From assembly GCF_002119725.1 (NCBI RefSeq), contig NZ_CP021109.1:1116001-1180000 (forward strand): DNA of 64,000 nt, in the 5' to 3' direction. A program made the translations under genes and the position numbers. This DNA is from Bordetella genomosp. 9 (GTDB taxonomy: Bacteria > Pseudomonadota > Gammaproteobacteria > Burkholderiales > Burkholderiaceae_B). This document shows, one piece after another, positions 50,323 to 60,377 of the stretch. The number at the start of each line of letters is the position of its first letter. Position 1 is the stretch's first letter. Under the pieces are notes generated by a model. That model did not search any database, was not told where the DNA came from, and saw only the letters and a list, made by a program, of their open reading frames with translations.

Positions 50323-50685
50323 ATGAAACGCACGATCGTGACCCTGGCCGGGGTATTGCTGGGCGCAGCCGCCACCGTGTCGCAGGCCGGCGACCTGGAT
50401 GCCGGCAAGGCGGTGTATCAGAAGTTCAACTGTGCATCGTGCCACGGCGCCGACGCCAAGACCCCGACAGATCCTTCGTATCCGATACTCGCGGGGCAGC
50501 ACGAAGACTTTCTGCGCCATGCGCTCACGGCGTACAAGCGCGGCCAGTCCGGCGCGGCGTCCACCGCGAATATCCGCAAGAACCCCATCATGGGGGCATT
50601 CGCGGCGCAGCTCAGCGATACCGACATCGACAACGTCGCGGCCTGGCTGGCCAGCCAACCCAGCGATCTGGGCAGCCGCAAGTGA
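50323..50685 (+). CDS. Second small class I cytochrome c
   Basis: The 120-residue secreted cytochrome has a signal peptide (MKRTIVTLAGVLLGAAATVSQA), the haem motif CASCH and a C-terminal Met/helix region IMGAFAAQLSDTDIDNVAAWLASQ. It is paralogous to the preceding cytochrome, 15 bp downstream of it. Tandem small cytochromes of this kind are probable halves equivalent to a dihaem cytochrome c4. Function as an electron shuttle is inferred. Confidence 0.88.
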   Translation: MKRTIVTLAGVLLGAAATVSQAGDLDAGKAVYQKFNCASCHGADAKTPTDPSYPILAGQHEDFLRHALTAYKRGQSGAASTANIRKNPIMGAFAAQLSDTDIDNVAAWLASQPSDLGSRK

Positions 50686-50751
50686 CGTTGGCGGCTCCGC
50701 AGGCCGCATTGATCCCATCCATTCGCAGCGGCGGCGCCAGGCCGCATCGCC

Positions 50752-51177
50752 TCAGCGCTCCGCGCGTTGGCGGATAAGGTCGATATAGGTATCGCTATCC
50801 AGCGGTTTGCCCAGCCGCTGCGCTTCCCACACAACCTGTCCAAGGCATTCCATGATTTCGTGCGCCGCATGGTGTGCGTCGCTGCGCGCGACCAGCTTCT
50901 GGTAGGCAGCGCGGATGCCCGGCGGGTGATCGATGGATAGTTGTTCCGCGATCGCCAGGTGCATCGACAGGTGCAGGAAAGGATTCGTGCGGCCCTTTTC
51001 GACCGGATATTCCGCCGTCATGGCATCCTGGCTTCCCAGGTCGTCATGGTATTCCGGATGCTCGACGATCCAGTCGATCGCCATGGATTCCAGCGGGGTC
51101 AGCACGTCGCCGTCGCGGTGCTTGCGCCAGGCTTCGATGAAAAACTCGCGCACTTGGTCGCGTGACGGATTGAACAT
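50752..51177 (-). CDS. DUF1841 family protein
   Basis: The 141-residue cytoplasmic protein matches the DUF1841 pattern MFNPSRDQVREFFIEAWRKH, PLESMAIDWIVEHPEYH, NPFLHLSMHLAIAEQLSID and the His-rich AHHAAHEIMECLGQVVWEAQR. The conserved His and Glu residues could bind metal, but the function is unknown. The longer frame to 51402 was rejected because conservation begins at the Met at 51177. It is divergent from isocitrate dehydrogenase. Confidence 0.88.
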   Translation of the reverse strand: MFNPSRDQVREFFIEAWRKHRDGDVLTPLESMAIDWIVEHPEYHDDLGSQDAMTAEYPVEKGRTNPFLHLSMHLAIAEQLSIDHPPGIRAAYQKLVARSDAHHAAHEIMECLGQVVWEAQRLGKPLDSDTYIDLIRQRAER

Positions 51178-51337
51178 GATGTGGGGACGGCAAAGATGCG
51201 TGTCGGTGTACCGCCATTTTACCCGCCGCCCCCGGCAGTCCGCGGTGAAGAGGCTGCCGCCAGCAGGGGAATCCCTGCCGTGCACACGCCTGGGCAGATA
51301 GAATGCGGGCATATATCCAGCAGGATACGGAGCATCC

Positions 51338-52597
51338 ATGTCGTACCAGCACATCCAGACCCCGGCGACGGGCGGCAAAATCGCGGTCAATCCGGACGGC
51401 ACGCTGAACGTGCCGGATCAGCCCGTCATCCCTTATATCGAAGGTGACGGCGTCGGCGTGGATATCACGCCGGTGATGAAGGCCGTCGTGGACGCCGCCG
51501 TGGAAAAGCGCTACGGCGGCAAAAGGCGTATCCACTGGATGGAGGTCTACGCGGGCGAGAAAGCCACGCGGCGTTACGGCCCCGACATGTGGCTGCCGGA
51601 AGAAACGCTGCGCGCTTTGCGCGAGTACGTGGTTTCCATCAAGGGCCCGCTGGCGGCTGCGCCGGTGGACGGCGGGGTCCGTTCGCTTAACGTCGCGCTG
51701 CGCCAGGAACTGGACCTGTATGTCTGCCTGCGCCCGGCGCGATATTTCCGCGGCGTCCCTGCGCCGTTGCGGGAACCGGAAAAAACCGACATGGTGATTT
51801 TCCGGGAGAATTCCGAGGACATCTACGCGGGAATCGAATTCGCTGCCGGTTCGGACGCCGCCCGCGAGTTGATCGATTTCGTGCAAAACCGCTTCCACGT
51901 CAAGCACCTGCGTTTTCCGGACTCCTCGGCGATTGGCCTCAAGCCCGTGTCGCGCGAGGGTACGCGCCGGCTGGTCCGCAAGGCGGCGCAGTATGCCATC
52001 GACCATGACCGCGCGACACTGACCCTGGTGCACAAGGGCAACATCATGACCTACACCGAAGGCGGTTTCCGCGATTGGGGTTATGAATTGCTGCGCGAGG
52101 AATTCGCTGCCGTGCAGATCGACGGCGGCCCGTGGTGCCGATTCCGGAACCCCCGCACAGGAAGAGAAATCGTTGCAAAAGACATCATGGTTGACGCTTT
52201 TCTGCAACAATCCATGCTGCGTCCAAGCGAGTTCGACGTCATCGCAACCATGAATTTGAACGGCGACTATATCTCTGCGGCGGTGGCGGCGCAGGTCGGC
52301 GGCATTGGCATTACGCCGGGCGCCAATATGTCGGATTCGGTGGCCATGTTCGAGGCCACGCATGGCACGGCGCCCAAATACGCCGGCAAGGACTATGTCA
52401 ATCCGGGCTCGGAAATCCTGGCGGCCGCCATGATGCTGCGCCACCTGGGCTGGACGGAAGCGGCGGATCTGATTATTGCCAGTATGGAAAAAGCCATCCT
52501 GGCCAAAAAGGTCACTTTCGATTTCGCCCGTCTGTTGCCTGGCGCGGAGCAGGTTTCATGCTCCGGTTTCGGCCGGGTGATGATCGAGAATATGTAA
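51338..52597 (+). CDS. icd: Isocitrate dehydrogenase (NADP+)
   Basis: The 419-residue TCA-cycle enzyme converts isocitrate to 2-oxoglutarate with NADP+. The phosphorylation/substrate loop is [25 protein letters not shown], and the metal-binding Asp residues lie in [41 protein letters not shown] carries the Lys-Tyr pair typical of NADP-specific bacterial enzymes. Length matches E. coli Icd. The last 86 bp overlap the convergent XRE gene as annotated. Confidence 0.95.
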   Translation: MSYQHIQTPATGGKIAVNPDGTLNVPDQPVIPYIEGDGVGVDITPVMKAVVDAAVEKRYGGKRRIHWMEVYAGEKATRRYGPDMWLPEETLRALREYVVSIKGPLAAAPVDGGVRSLNVALRQELDLYVCLRPARYFRGVPAPLREPEKTDMVIFRENSEDIYAGIEFAAGSDAARELIDFVQNRFHVKHLRFPDSSAIGLKPVSREGTRRLVRKAAQYAIDHDRATLTLVHKGNIMTYTEGGFRDWGYELLREEFAAVQIDGGPWCRFRNPRTGREIVAKDIMVDAFLQQSMLRPSEFDVIATMNLNGDYISAAVAAQVGGIGITPGANMSDSVAMFEATHGTAPKYAGKDYVNPGSEILAAAMMLRHLGWTEAADLIIASMEKAILAKKVTFDFARLLPGAEQVSCSGFGRVMIENM

Positions 52598-53192
52598 CGC
52601 CGTCCGGACCCTCGCCATCCGTCGGGGGCCGGTCCTGCGGCTCCGAAGCCGTTTCCGGTACACCGCTGTCCTGCCCGTCCCGTTGGGGATGGGCATGTCG
52701 GGCGGGGTGGCCCCTCGCGTCGTCCGCATCGTCCCCGCCAACCGGCCGCTCATCGACGTCGCCGGCATTGGCCGCATGTCCATCCACATTGCGCGCATTC
52801 GCGGCCTGTTTATCGCGGACAAGATTATCCGGCTCGTGTCCGTCGCCATCGACGGCGGGGCGCAGCGGATCGGCCACGCCGTCGCGCGCCTGGTTTTCCG
52901 CGGCGAGCGATTTGACGTATGCCACGACTTTTCTTTGCACATGCGCGGGCAGCGCATTGTAGGCAAGCAGCAAGTCCGCCAGATCGTCATCCCGGGTATA
53001 GAACCACGGCGTTGGAATGTTCAGCGCCTGGGCCAGCCTTTCGATAAGGAAAAACCCAGGCGTGTGCTTGCCACGCTCGTATTGATTCATCCGCGAGCTT
53101 GCGGACATTTCGTCCAAGCCGGCTAGCGTTCCCAACCTTTCCTGGGAAAGGCCCGCGCGTAGTCGTGCCTCTTTCAGCCTGCTGGTTAGCAT
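52512..53192 (-). CDS. XRE-family helix-turn-helix regulator with disordered tail
   Basis: The 226-residue protein has a Cro/C1-type HTH at residues 5-65 ([15 protein letters not shown] ... [14 protein letters not shown]) and a short following region ([22 protein letters not shown]). A tail of about 125 residues rich in Asp, Gly, Arg and Pro has no predicted fold and runs 86 bp into the 3' end of icd on the other strand. The tail may be partly an artefact of high-GC open frames, but no earlier stop exists. The divergent region to the winged-helix gene holds two short inverted repeats that could be its operators. Confidence 0.75.
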   Translation of the reverse strand: MLTSRLKEARLRAGLSQERLGTLAGLDEMSASSRMNQYERGKHTPGFFLIERLAQALNIPTPWFYTRDDDLADLLLAYNALPAHVQRKVVAYVKSLAAENQARDGVADPLRPAVDGDGHEPDNLVRDKQAANARNVDGHAANAGDVDERPVGGDDADDARGHPARHAHPQRDGQDSGVPETASEPQDRPPTDGEGPDGVTYSRSSPGRNRSMKPAPRQATDGRNRK

Positions 53193-53262
53193 GAATAGGT
53201 GCCTCGTTTACACCTGGCGATGGTGGTCCATTTTCACGGCTGACTCCCTAAGAATTTCGTAG

Positions 53263-53306
53263 TGGCGAAAGTATCGCCAGATTTGTAAAATGTATCTTTC
53301 TGATAC
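53263..53306. promoter_or_regulatory. Two short inverted repeats between divergent regulators
   Basis: TGGCGA-N5-TCGCCA at 53263-53279 and GTATC-N5-GATAC at 53292-53306 lie in an AT-rich 140-bp region between the XRE gene and the winged-helix gene. XRE proteins usually bind such compact palindromes. Candidate operators. Confidence 0.4.
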
Positions 53307-53332
53307 GTCGCGTTTTTTGCGGGGCGTCGAAA

Positions 53333-53860
53333 TTGTCAACTTACTCCGCTATCGATAAACATCGGGGGCCCCCTGGCGAAATTCCCAGCCGGGAACTGCA
53401 GGCAGCGCTGATGCAGCTGGAGGCGGACCTGCGCAAATTGGCCTCGACGGTGCACCTATTGTCGTCCTTCCTTGGGCAGGGCGGCGGTTTTTCGCGATTT
53501 GGCGCCGCTGGAGCGGACGACCGGATACCGGAAACCGGCCAAACCGGCGCGCGATGGCGTTTGCGGGAAGGCGGGTGGACACTCGTGTCCCCGCACGGCC
53601 AGCGCCTTGCGCTGACGACGCTGGAGCGAAAATTCATGATCGCCCTGTTCGAGGCGCCGAAGCGAAGCCTTCCGCGCAACGACGTCGGCATCCTGACCAC
53701 GGGCCGGGGCGATGCGAACGGCAAGTCGACTTCTCCCCGCGGCGTGGACGTCATGGTGAGCCGGCTGCGGCGCAAGGCCCAGGCGGTGGGCATGCCCTTG
53801 CCTTTGCGGTCCGTGCGCCGCTGGGGCTATATGTTCACCGAAGAGGCGGAAGTCGAGTAG
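53333..53860 (+). CDS. Orphan OmpR/PhoB-type winged-helix protein without receiver domain
   Basis: The 175-residue protein has a C-terminal winged helix of the response-regulator effector type (about 76-172): LTTLERKFMIALFEAPKRSLPRNDV, then the recognition helix RGVDVMVSRLRRKA and the wing LPLRSVRRWGYMF. The N-terminal 70 residues form a short helix-rich region in place of the CheY-like receiver, so there is no phospho-acceptor. The frame starts with TTG at 53333; an ATG at 53411 is an alternative that still keeps the DNA-binding domain. It is divergent from an XRE regulator and converges on kdpE. Targets unknown. Confidence 0.75.
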   Translation: MSTYSAIDKHRGPPGEIPSRELQAALMQLEADLRKLASTVHLLSSFLGQGGGFSRFGAAGADDRIPETGQTGARWRLREGGWTLVSPHGQRLALTTLERKFMIALFEAPKRSLPRNDVGILTTGRGDANGKSTSPRGVDVMVSRLRRKAQAVGMPLPLRSVRRWGYMFTEEAEVE

Positions 53861-53935
53861 GCAGCCGCGGGGCGTGGCCGCTGGGGTAGCCGCCCGGATA
53901 GTAGTAGCTTCAGCGCGGCGTTGCCGCGATAGGAC

Positions 53936-54628
53936 TCAGCCCGCGAAGCGATACCCGACGCCGACTTCCGTCAGCAGGTAGACCGGCTGTGCGGGATCCG
54001 TTTCCAGCTTCTGCCGCAAGTGCCCCATGTAGATCCGCAGGTAGTGATTGCTTTCCACGTGCGACGGTCCCCACACCTCGCGCAGCAGTTCCCGGTGCGT
54101 CATGACTTTGCCCCGATGCGCGATCAGCGCCGCGAGCAGGCGGTATTCCATGCCGGTCAGATGCACGTGCTGGCCGCTGCGCTGTACGACGCGGCGCGAG
54201 AAATCGACGCGGACGTCGCCGAAGACGATTTCCGCCGGATTGCCGGCGCCGCCGCGTGCGTGGCGGCGCAGCAGCACGCGCAGGCGCGCCAGCAGTTCCC
54301 CCACGCCGAAGGGCTTGACGAGATAGTCGTCCGCTCCGGCGTCCAAAGCCGCGATTTTGTCGGTCTCGGCCGTTCGCGCCGACAGCACCAGCACCGGCAC
54401 CTCCGTCCATGCGCGCAGTTCGCGTATCAGCGTCATGCCGTCGCCATCGGGCAGGCCGAGGTCCAGGATGATCAGGTCCGGCTGCCGTGTGCCGGCTTCG
54501 ATCAGCCCGCGCCGCACGGTCTCGGCTTCGGAGACCGCGCAGCCCTCCTCCTGCAGGGCCGTGCGGACGAAGCGGCGGATGTTCGCGTCGTCTTCGATCA
54601 GCAGAATGGCGGGATGAAAATCGAACAT
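53936..54628 (-). CDS. kdpE: KdpE response regulator of potassium transport
   Basis: The 230-residue response regulator has a CheY-like receiver with acidic pocket IEDD, phospho-acceptor Asp in LIILDLGLPDGDG, Thr/Ser in VLSAR and Lys in LVKPFG. An OmpR-type winged helix ends in TEVGVGYRFAG. It activates kdpFABC at low K+ after phosphorylation by KdpD. AGGGA precedes the ATG at 54628. The gene follows kdpD by 10 bp, last in the kdp operon. Confidence 0.95.
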   Translation of the reverse strand: MFDFHPAILLIEDDANIRRFVRTALQEEGCAVSEAETVRRGLIEAGTRQPDLIILDLGLPDGDGMTLIRELRAWTEVPVLVLSARTAETDKIAALDAGADDYLVKPFGVGELLARLRVLLRRHARGGAGNPAEIVFGDVRVDFSRRVVQRSGQHVHLTGMEYRLLAALIAHRGKVMTHRELLREVWGPSHVESNHYLRIYMGHLRQKLETDPAQPVYLLTEVGVGYRFAG

Positions 54629-54638
54629 GTCTTCCCTG

Positions 54639-57509
54639 TCATGGCGTATGCGCTGGCCCGGCCGGCGCCGCAGCCGCGACGCCTTCCACCGGCGGTTCCG
54701 GAGCGATGGCGGGCGCCTGCCCCAAGGGCAGCAGGATGACGAAGCGCGCGCCGGCATAGGGCGGTTCGCCCGGCTCGACCCAGATGCGGCCTTGATGCGC
54801 CTGCATGATGGCCTGGCATACGGCCAGGCCCAGCCCTGCGCCAGGCGTGGCGGATTCCCGTTCGCCGCGTACGAACTTTTCGAAGACCGTTTTTTCCTGC
54901 CCGGCGGGGATGCCGGGTCCATCGTCGGCCACGCGCATCAGAAGATCGTGCTCGCGCGGCAGGGCGTCGATATGCACGTGGCTGCACGGGGGCGTGTACT
55001 TGGCGGCGTTCTCCAGAAGATTGCACAGCACCCGCTGCATCAGTACGCCATCGCATTCGACCAGCGGCAGATCCGAAAGCGGCGCCACGGATATGTGGTG
55101 CCGGCGCAGCGGTTCCCGCATCTCGGCGATGGCCGCGCCCACCAGTTCTTCCACCGACTGCCATTCCTTGCGCAAAGCGACTTCACGGTTCTGCAGGCGC
55201 GCCATGTCGAGCAGGTTCACCACCATGGCGTGCATGCGCCGGGTTTGCTCCCGCATGGCGAGCACGATGTCGCGCTGCCCCGGCGCCAGCGCAGCCGGAT
55301 CGCGCATCAGCGTGTCAGTCATGCCGACCAGGCTGGTCAGCGGCGTGCGCAGATCGTGGGAGATGGCCGACAACAGCGAACTGCGCAGTTGTTCCGACGC
55401 CATGTTGACCAGCGCCTGTTGCGCGACCTGCACGTAGTGCACGCGTTCGATCGCGATGGCGATCAGTGTGGCGTAGGCGTCCAGGTGCGGCCGTTCCGGC
55501 GAGGTCATGAAGGCCGCGCCGCCGGGCGGCTCCAGCACCAGTACCCCGCGAGTGCGCATGGGCGCTTTCAACGGCAGATAGAGCAGCGGGCTTGCGGACA
55601 AGGTGCCGGTGCCGCAGCCGGCGGGCTGCCCATGGTCGGAGACCCATTGCGCGAGCGCGGTTTCGATGTGCAGCGGCGTATCGGGATGGGCGGAACCCAG
55701 GCGGTCGTCGTCGCCGGCCAGGAGCAGCGCGCAGGGGCGCCCGAAGGCGGCGTTCAGATAGGAGGACGCCGCCGCGGCGATCTGCTCGGGCATCAGCGCC
55801 GACGACAGCTCGCGCGCGAACTCGTACAGGCCGCGCGCCACGCTTTCGCGCCGCGCCGACGCCAGCGCCAGCTGCCGCAGCCCGGCCGTCAACTGGCCGA
55901 TCAGCAGGCCCGCCGTCAGCAGCACGAAGAAGGTGACCAGGTACTGCACGTCCGACACCGCGAAGGACCGCGTGGGCTGCACGAAGAAGAAATCGAAGGC
56001 GGCGACGCTGATCACCGAGGCCAGCGCCGCCGGCCCGCGTCCGTGGCGCAACGCCACGGCCATCACCGCCAGCAGATAGAACATGGCGATATTCGTTTGG
56101 TGCAGGGCGGGGAAAGCCGCCAGGGACAGCGCCGTGGCGACGGCGCAATGGACGCAGGCCCAGGCATAGCGGACCGCGCCGGGCCGCGGGGCCGGCTGCG
56201 CGCGGCCCGGCGCGTCGCCGGCGCGCGGGCCGCCATCTCCGGCTCGTGGCGCGCCATCGCGAAGATGGGGCGCGCCCAGGCGCCTGGCTGGCCCGCGCGC
56301 GGAAGCCGGTTGCGCAGGCGCGGCCAGGCGGATGACGTCCAGCTCCGGGCAGCCGGCGGCCAGCAAGTCGGCGAAGCTGCGGCGCCGCCAGAGACCCGCC
56401 GGCGACAGCAGGGCGGCCAGCCACGCGCGCCAGCGCTTGCCCAGGCCGCCGCCGGCACGGGTGCGGCCGATGACCGCCTTGGTGACATTGTGCCGGCGGA
56501 CGTAGCCGACCAGCGACTGCACCAGATCGGCGCCGCCCAGCGTTTCGACGCGGGCATCCAGCTCGCGCGCGGCGGCCAGCGCAGCTTGCAGCGCCAGCCG
56601 CTGCGACGGCGAGGGCGCGATCAGGCTGGGCGCCTCCACCGTGACGACGTGCAGTTCGCCGTCCAGCTGCTGCGCCAGGCGGTGCGCGGCGCGCACCACG
56701 TACTCGGCCTCGTCGTCCGCGGCCAGGCAGGCCATGACGGCCTCGCGCGTGCGCCATACGGTGTCGACCGCGCGGTCGCGCCGGTAGGCCTGCACGTCGT
56801 CGTCGACGCGCTCGGCCATGCGGCGCAGCGCCAATTCGCGCAGCGCGATCAGGTTGCCCTTGCGAAAGAAGTTGCGGGCCGCGTGGCGCGCCTGTTCCGG
56901 CAGATATACCTTGCCGTCACGCAGGCGCCGCAGCAGCTCGTCTGGCGGCAGGTCCACCAGCACCACTTCATCGGCTGCGTCGAACAGGCGGTCCGGCACG
57001 GTCTCCCAAACGGGGATGCCGGTGATGCTGCCCACCGCCTGGTTCAGGCTGTCGAGGTGCTGGGCGTTGAGCGTGCTCCAGACGTCGATGCCGGCGGCCA
57101 GCAGTTCCTCGACGTCCTGCCAGCGTTTGGCGTGGCGCGCGCCCGGGGCATTCGAATGCGCGAGTTCATCGACCAGCACCAGGGCGGGGCGCCGCGCCAG
57201 CGCGCCGTCCAGATCGAACTCGGGCAGCACGTGGCCGCGGTAGGCGTAGTCCCGGCGCGGCAGCAGCGGGATGCCGTCCAGCAGCGCGGCGGTTTCCCGG
57301 CGGCCGTGGGTTTCCACGACCCCGGCCAGCACGTCAACGCCGAGGGCGTGCTGGGCCGCCGCGGCCGCCAGCATGGCGTAGGTCTTGCCCACGCCGGCCG
57401 ATGCGCCGAAATACAGGCGAAGCCGGCCGCGGGCCGCGCGCTGGGCCGCCCCATCGATGTCCCGCAGCAAGGCGTCGGGATCGGGGCGTTCGGGAGGGGG
57501 GCTGGACAT
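54639..57509 (-). CDS. kdpD: KdpD sensor histidine kinase
   Basis: The 956-residue K+/turgor sensor has an N-terminal KdpD domain with Walker A GASAGVGKT (35-43) and VLVDELAHSNAPG, and a universal-stress-like domain (about 265-395). Four close transmembrane helices (about 448-545), a GAF-like domain and the kinase core with SAISHDLRTPLTSL and the N/G boxes NLLENAAKY and DDGPGIP follow. Residues 397-447 form a Pro/Arg/Gly-rich linker absent from the E. coli protein. It acts on KdpE. Confidence 0.95.
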   Translation of the reverse strand: MSSPPPERPDPDALLRDIDGAAQRAARGRLRLYFGASAGVGKTYAMLAAAAAQHALGVDVLAGVVETHGRRETAALLDGIPLLPRRDYAYRGHVLPEFDLDGALARRPALVLVDELAHSNAPGARHAKRWQDVEELLAAGIDVWSTLNAQHLDSLNQAVGSITGIPVWETVPDRLFDAADEVVLVDLPPDELLRRLRDGKVYLPEQARHAARNFFRKGNLIALRELALRRMAERVDDDVQAYRRDRAVDTVWRTREAVMACLAADDEAEYVVRAAHRLAQQLDGELHVVTVEAPSLIAPSPSQRLALQAALAAARELDARVETLGGADLVQSLVGYVRRHNVTKAVIGRTRAGGGLGKRWRAWLAALLSPAGLWRRRSFADLLAAGCPELDVIRLAAPAQPASARGPARRLGAPHLRDGAPRAGDGGPRAGDAPGRAQPAPRPGAVRYAWACVHCAVATALSLAAFPALHQTNIAMFYLLAVMAVALRHGRGPAALASVISVAAFDFFFVQPTRSFAVSDVQYLVTFFVLLTAGLLIGQLTAGLRQLALASARRESVARGLYEFARELSSALMPEQIAAAASSYLNAAFGRPCALLLAGDDDRLGSAHPDTPLHIETALAQWVSDHGQPAGCGTGTLSASPLLYLPLKAPMRTRGVLVLEPPGGAAFMTSPERPHLDAYATLIAIAIERVHYVQVAQQALVNMASEQLRSSLLSAISHDLRTPLTSLVGMTDTLMRDPAALAPGQRDIVLAMREQTRRMHAMVVNLLDMARLQNREVALRKEWQSVEELVGAAIAEMREPLRRHHISVAPLSDLPLVECDGVLMQRVLCNLLENAAKYTPPCSHVHIDALPREHDLLMRVADDGPGIPAGQEKTVFEKFVRGERESATPGAGLGLAVCQAIMQAHQGRIWVEPGEPPYAGARFVILLPLGQAPAIAPEPPVEGVAAAAPAGPAHTP

Positions 57510-57545
57510 GGTGTCGTCGGGGGGCGGGACAGCGTCACTATATCC

Positions 57546-58154
57546 CTATCGCACCGCCTTCACGCCGTCCAGGTCCAGGTTCAGCGCCAGCACGTTGACG
57601 ACCGGCTCGCCGAGCAGGCCGAAGAAGGGCCGGCGCGTGTGCGCCTCCACCCGTTTGGCGACCTCCAGCGTGCTCATATTGCGCGCCCGCGCCACGCGGG
57701 CGATCTGGTAGTCCGCCGCAGCCAGGCTGATGTCCGGATCCAGCCCGCTGCCCGACGCGCTGATCAGGTCCACCGGAATGGGCCGGGCATTGTCGGGATC
57801 CGCGGCGTGCAGCGCCTCGATGCGCGCCTTGGCCGCCTGCGCCAGCGCCGGATTGCGCGGCCCCAGGTTGGAGCCGCCGGAGGCCGACGCGTTGTACGGC
57901 ATGGGAGCGGTGGCCGACGGGCGTCCCCAGAAGTACTTGGGCGAGGTGAACTGCTGGCCGATCAAAGCCGACCCCAGCACCTGGCCGTTCCGTTCGATCA
58001 TCGAGCCGTTGGCTTCGCGCGGAAACAGCAGTTGCGCGACGCCGGTGGTGGCGTAGGGATAGAGCAAGCCGGTGATGACGCTCAGGATGGCGAAGACGGC
58101 CAGCGCGGGCCGCAGCACGCCGCCCTGCATCGTGGACTTTTCTTGCATATTCAT
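57546..58154 (-). CDS. kdpC: Potassium-transporting ATPase KdpC subunit
   Basis: The 202-residue single-span protein has an N-terminal membrane helix (RPALAVFAILSVITGLLYPYATTGVAQLLF). The family motifs NGQVLGSALIGQ, YFWGRPSAT, SGGSNLGPRNPAL and PVDLISASGSGLDPDIS follow. KdpC stabilises the KdpFABC complex and supports K+ affinity. It lies 27 bp after kdpB and 36 bp before kdpD. Confidence 0.95.
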   Translation of the reverse strand: MNMQEKSTMQGGVLRPALAVFAILSVITGLLYPYATTGVAQLLFPREANGSMIERNGQVLGSALIGQQFTSPKYFWGRPSATAPMPYNASASGGSNLGPRNPALAQAAKARIEALHAADPDNARPIPVDLISASGSGLDPDISLAAADYQIARVARARNMSTLEVAKRVEAHTRRPFFGLLGEPVVNVLALNLDLDGVKAVR

Positions 58155-58181
58155 GATGATTTCCTCACAGGGCGCGCCGGC

Positions 58182-60359
58182 TCAAGTCCAGCCCAGCGCC
58201 GCCAGGACCATGTCGACCAGCTTGATGCCGATGAAGGGCACCAGCAGGCCGCCCAGGCCGTAGATGAACAGGTTCCGCCGCAGCAGCACGCCCGCGCCCA
58301 GCGGCCGGTACCTGACGCCCTTGAGCGCCAGCGGGATCAGCACCACGATGATCAGCGCGTTGAAGATCACGGCCGACAGGATGGCTGATTGCGGCGTTGC
58401 CAGGCGCATGACGTTCAGTACGCCCAGTTGCGGATAGACGGTGGCGAAGGCGGCCGGGATGATGGCGAAGTACTTCGCCACGTCGTTTGCCACGCTGAAG
58501 GTCGTCAGCGCGCCGCGCGTCATCAGCATCTGCTTGCCGATTTCCACGATCTCGATCAGCTTGGTGGGGTTGGAATCCAGGTCCACCATGTTGCCGGCTT
58601 CCTTGGCGGCCTGGGTGCCCGAGTTCATTGCGACGGCGACGTCGGCCTGCGCAAGCGCGGGGGCGTCGTTGGTGCCGTCGCCGGTCATCGCCACCAGGCG
58701 GCCTTCGCTCTGGTAGGCGCGGATCAGCTTCAGCTTGGCTTCGGGCGTGGCTTGCGCCAGGTAGTCGTCGACGCCGGCTTCGGCCGCGATGGAGGCCGCG
58801 GTCAGCGGGTTGTCCCCGGTGATCATGACCGTTTTGATGCCCATGCGGCGCAGCTCGCCGAAGCGCTCCTTGATGGCGGGCTTGACCACGTCCTTGAGTT
58901 CGACCACGCCCATGACGCGGCGGCCGTCGGCCACGGCCAGCGGCGTGCTGCCGCGGCGCGCGACGTCCTCGGCCGCGCGGATCACCGCAGGATCCATGGT
59001 GACGCCCATCTCGGCCAGCCATTGCCGGATGGCGTCGACCGCGCCCTTGCGCACCTGTCGCGTTCCCTGGTTCACGCCGCTCATGCGGGTATGGGCGCTG
59101 AAGGGCACGAATTCCAGGCCGGGCAGGGGGCGCGCCGGCGCGTGCAGGGCCTTGTCTGCCAGAAGCACGATGCTGCGCCCTTCGGGCGTATCGTCGGCCA
59201 GCGAGGCCAGGCGCGCGGCTTCGGCCAGTTCGCGCGGCGCGACGCCGGGCGCGGGCAGCAGCGCGCTGGCCTGGCGGTTGCCGAAGGTGATGGTGCCGGT
59301 CTTGTCGAGCAGGAGCACGTCGACGTCGCCGGCGGCTTCCACCGCGCGGCCGGACATGGCGAGCACGTTGGCCTGCATCATGCGGCTCATGCCCGCCACG
59401 CCGATGGCCGACAGCAGGCCGCCAATGGTGGTGGGGATCAGGCAGACCAGCAGGGCCACCAGCGCCGTCACGGTTACCACCTGGCCCGCCTTGGCGGCTT
59501 CCACCGAATACAGCGAGAAGGGCAGGAGTGTGACCGTGACCAGCAGGAACACCACCGTCAGGCCCACCAGCAGGATGGTAAGCGCCAGTTCGTTCGGCGT
59601 CTTCTGCCGCTTCGCGCCTTCCACCATGGAGATCATGCGGTCCAGGAAGCTTTCGCCGGGATTGGCCGCGATGCGCACGAACAGCCAGTCCGACAGCACG
59701 CGCGTGCCGCCCGTGACCGACGAGAAGTCGCCGCCGGATTCGCGGATCACCGGCGCCGATTCGCCGGTGATGGCGCTTTCGTCGACGGAGGCCACGCCCG
59801 CGAGCACCAGGCCGTCGCCGGGGATGATTTCGCCCGCTTCGACCAGCACCACGTCGCCTTTGCGCAACTCGCCCGAATGGCGCGCGACGCCGCGGTCGCG
59901 GTAGGCCGCGGGGTGGGCGCCCGCCGCATCGGCATCGTGGAAATCGCGCAGCACACGCGCCGTGATGGTCGTGCGCAAACCGCGCAGCGTCGCGGCCTGC
60001 TGCTTGCCGCGGCCCTCGGCCAACGCTTCGGCGAAGTTGGCGAACAGCACGGTGAACCACAGCCACACCGCCACACCGAAGATAAACCCCGCCGGCGCCT
60101 CGGCCTGGCCGCGCAGCGCCATGATCCACAGGAACGTCGTCAGGATGCTGCCGACGTAGACCACGAACATCACGGGGTTCTTCAGCTGGGCGGAGGGCGC
60201 CAGCTTGCGCAGGCTGTCCATCAGCGCCGGCGCCAGCAGCGCCGCGGAAAAGAACTGGAAGTCGCGCGGCGGCAAGCCGGCCGCCTCGTGGGGGGCCGCC
60301 TGCGGCGTCGCTTGTGTCGCGACGGCCGCCAGGGCGTCGCCATTGGAATGCTTGGCCAT
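58182..60359 (-). CDS. kdpB: Potassium-transporting ATPase KdpB subunit (P-type ATPase)
   Basis: The 725-residue catalytic P-type ATPase has the phosphorylation site [13 protein letters not shown], the actuator motif TGES, the hinge [53 protein letters not shown] segment and the K+-ATPase-typical [11 protein letters not shown]. It powers K+ uptake through KdpA. N-terminal extension of about 30 residues is rich in Ala/Pro. The gene lies 18 bp after kdpA. Confidence 0.96.
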   Translation of the reverse strand: MAKHSNGDALAAVATQATPQAAPHEAAGLPPRDFQFFSAALLAPALMDSLRKLAPSAQLKNPVMFVVYVGSILTTFLWIMALRGQAEAPAGFIFGVAVWLWFTVLFANFAEALAEGRGKQQAATLRGLRTTITARVLRDFHDADAAGAHPAAYRDRGVARHSGELRKGDVVLVEAGEIIPGDGLVLAGVASVDESAITGESAPVIRESGGDFSSVTGGTRVLSDWLFVRIAANPGESFLDRMISMVEGAKRQKTPNELALTILLVGLTVVFLLVTVTLLPFSLYSVEAAKAGQVVTVTALVALLVCLIPTTIGGLLSAIGVAGMSRMMQANVLAMSGRAVEAAGDVDVLLLDKTGTITFGNRQASALLPAPGVAPRELAEAARLASLADDTPEGRSIVLLADKALHAPARPLPGLEFVPFSAHTRMSGVNQGTRQVRKGAVDAIRQWLAEMGVTMDPAVIRAAEDVARRGSTPLAVADGRRVMGVVELKDVVKPAIKERFGELRRMGIKTVMITGDNPLTAASIAAEAGVDDYLAQATPEAKLKLIRAYQSEGRLVAMTGDGTNDAPALAQADVAVAMNSGTQAAKEAGNMVDLDSNPTKLIEIVEIGKQMLMTRGALTTFSVANDVAKYFAIIPAAFATVYPQLGVLNVMRLATPQSAILSAVIFNALIIVVLIPLALKGVRYRPLGAGVLLRRNLFIYGLGGLLVPFIGIKLVDMVLAALGWT

Positions 60360-60377
60360 GTTGATGTTCCAGCGTTA

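Noticed and set aside
54627..58388. A 1,253-codon open frame on the + strand opposite kdpD/kdpC
   Set aside because: It mirrors kdpD and kdpC, has His/Gln/Arg/Gly-rich composition and no domain. It is a high-GC shadow frame.
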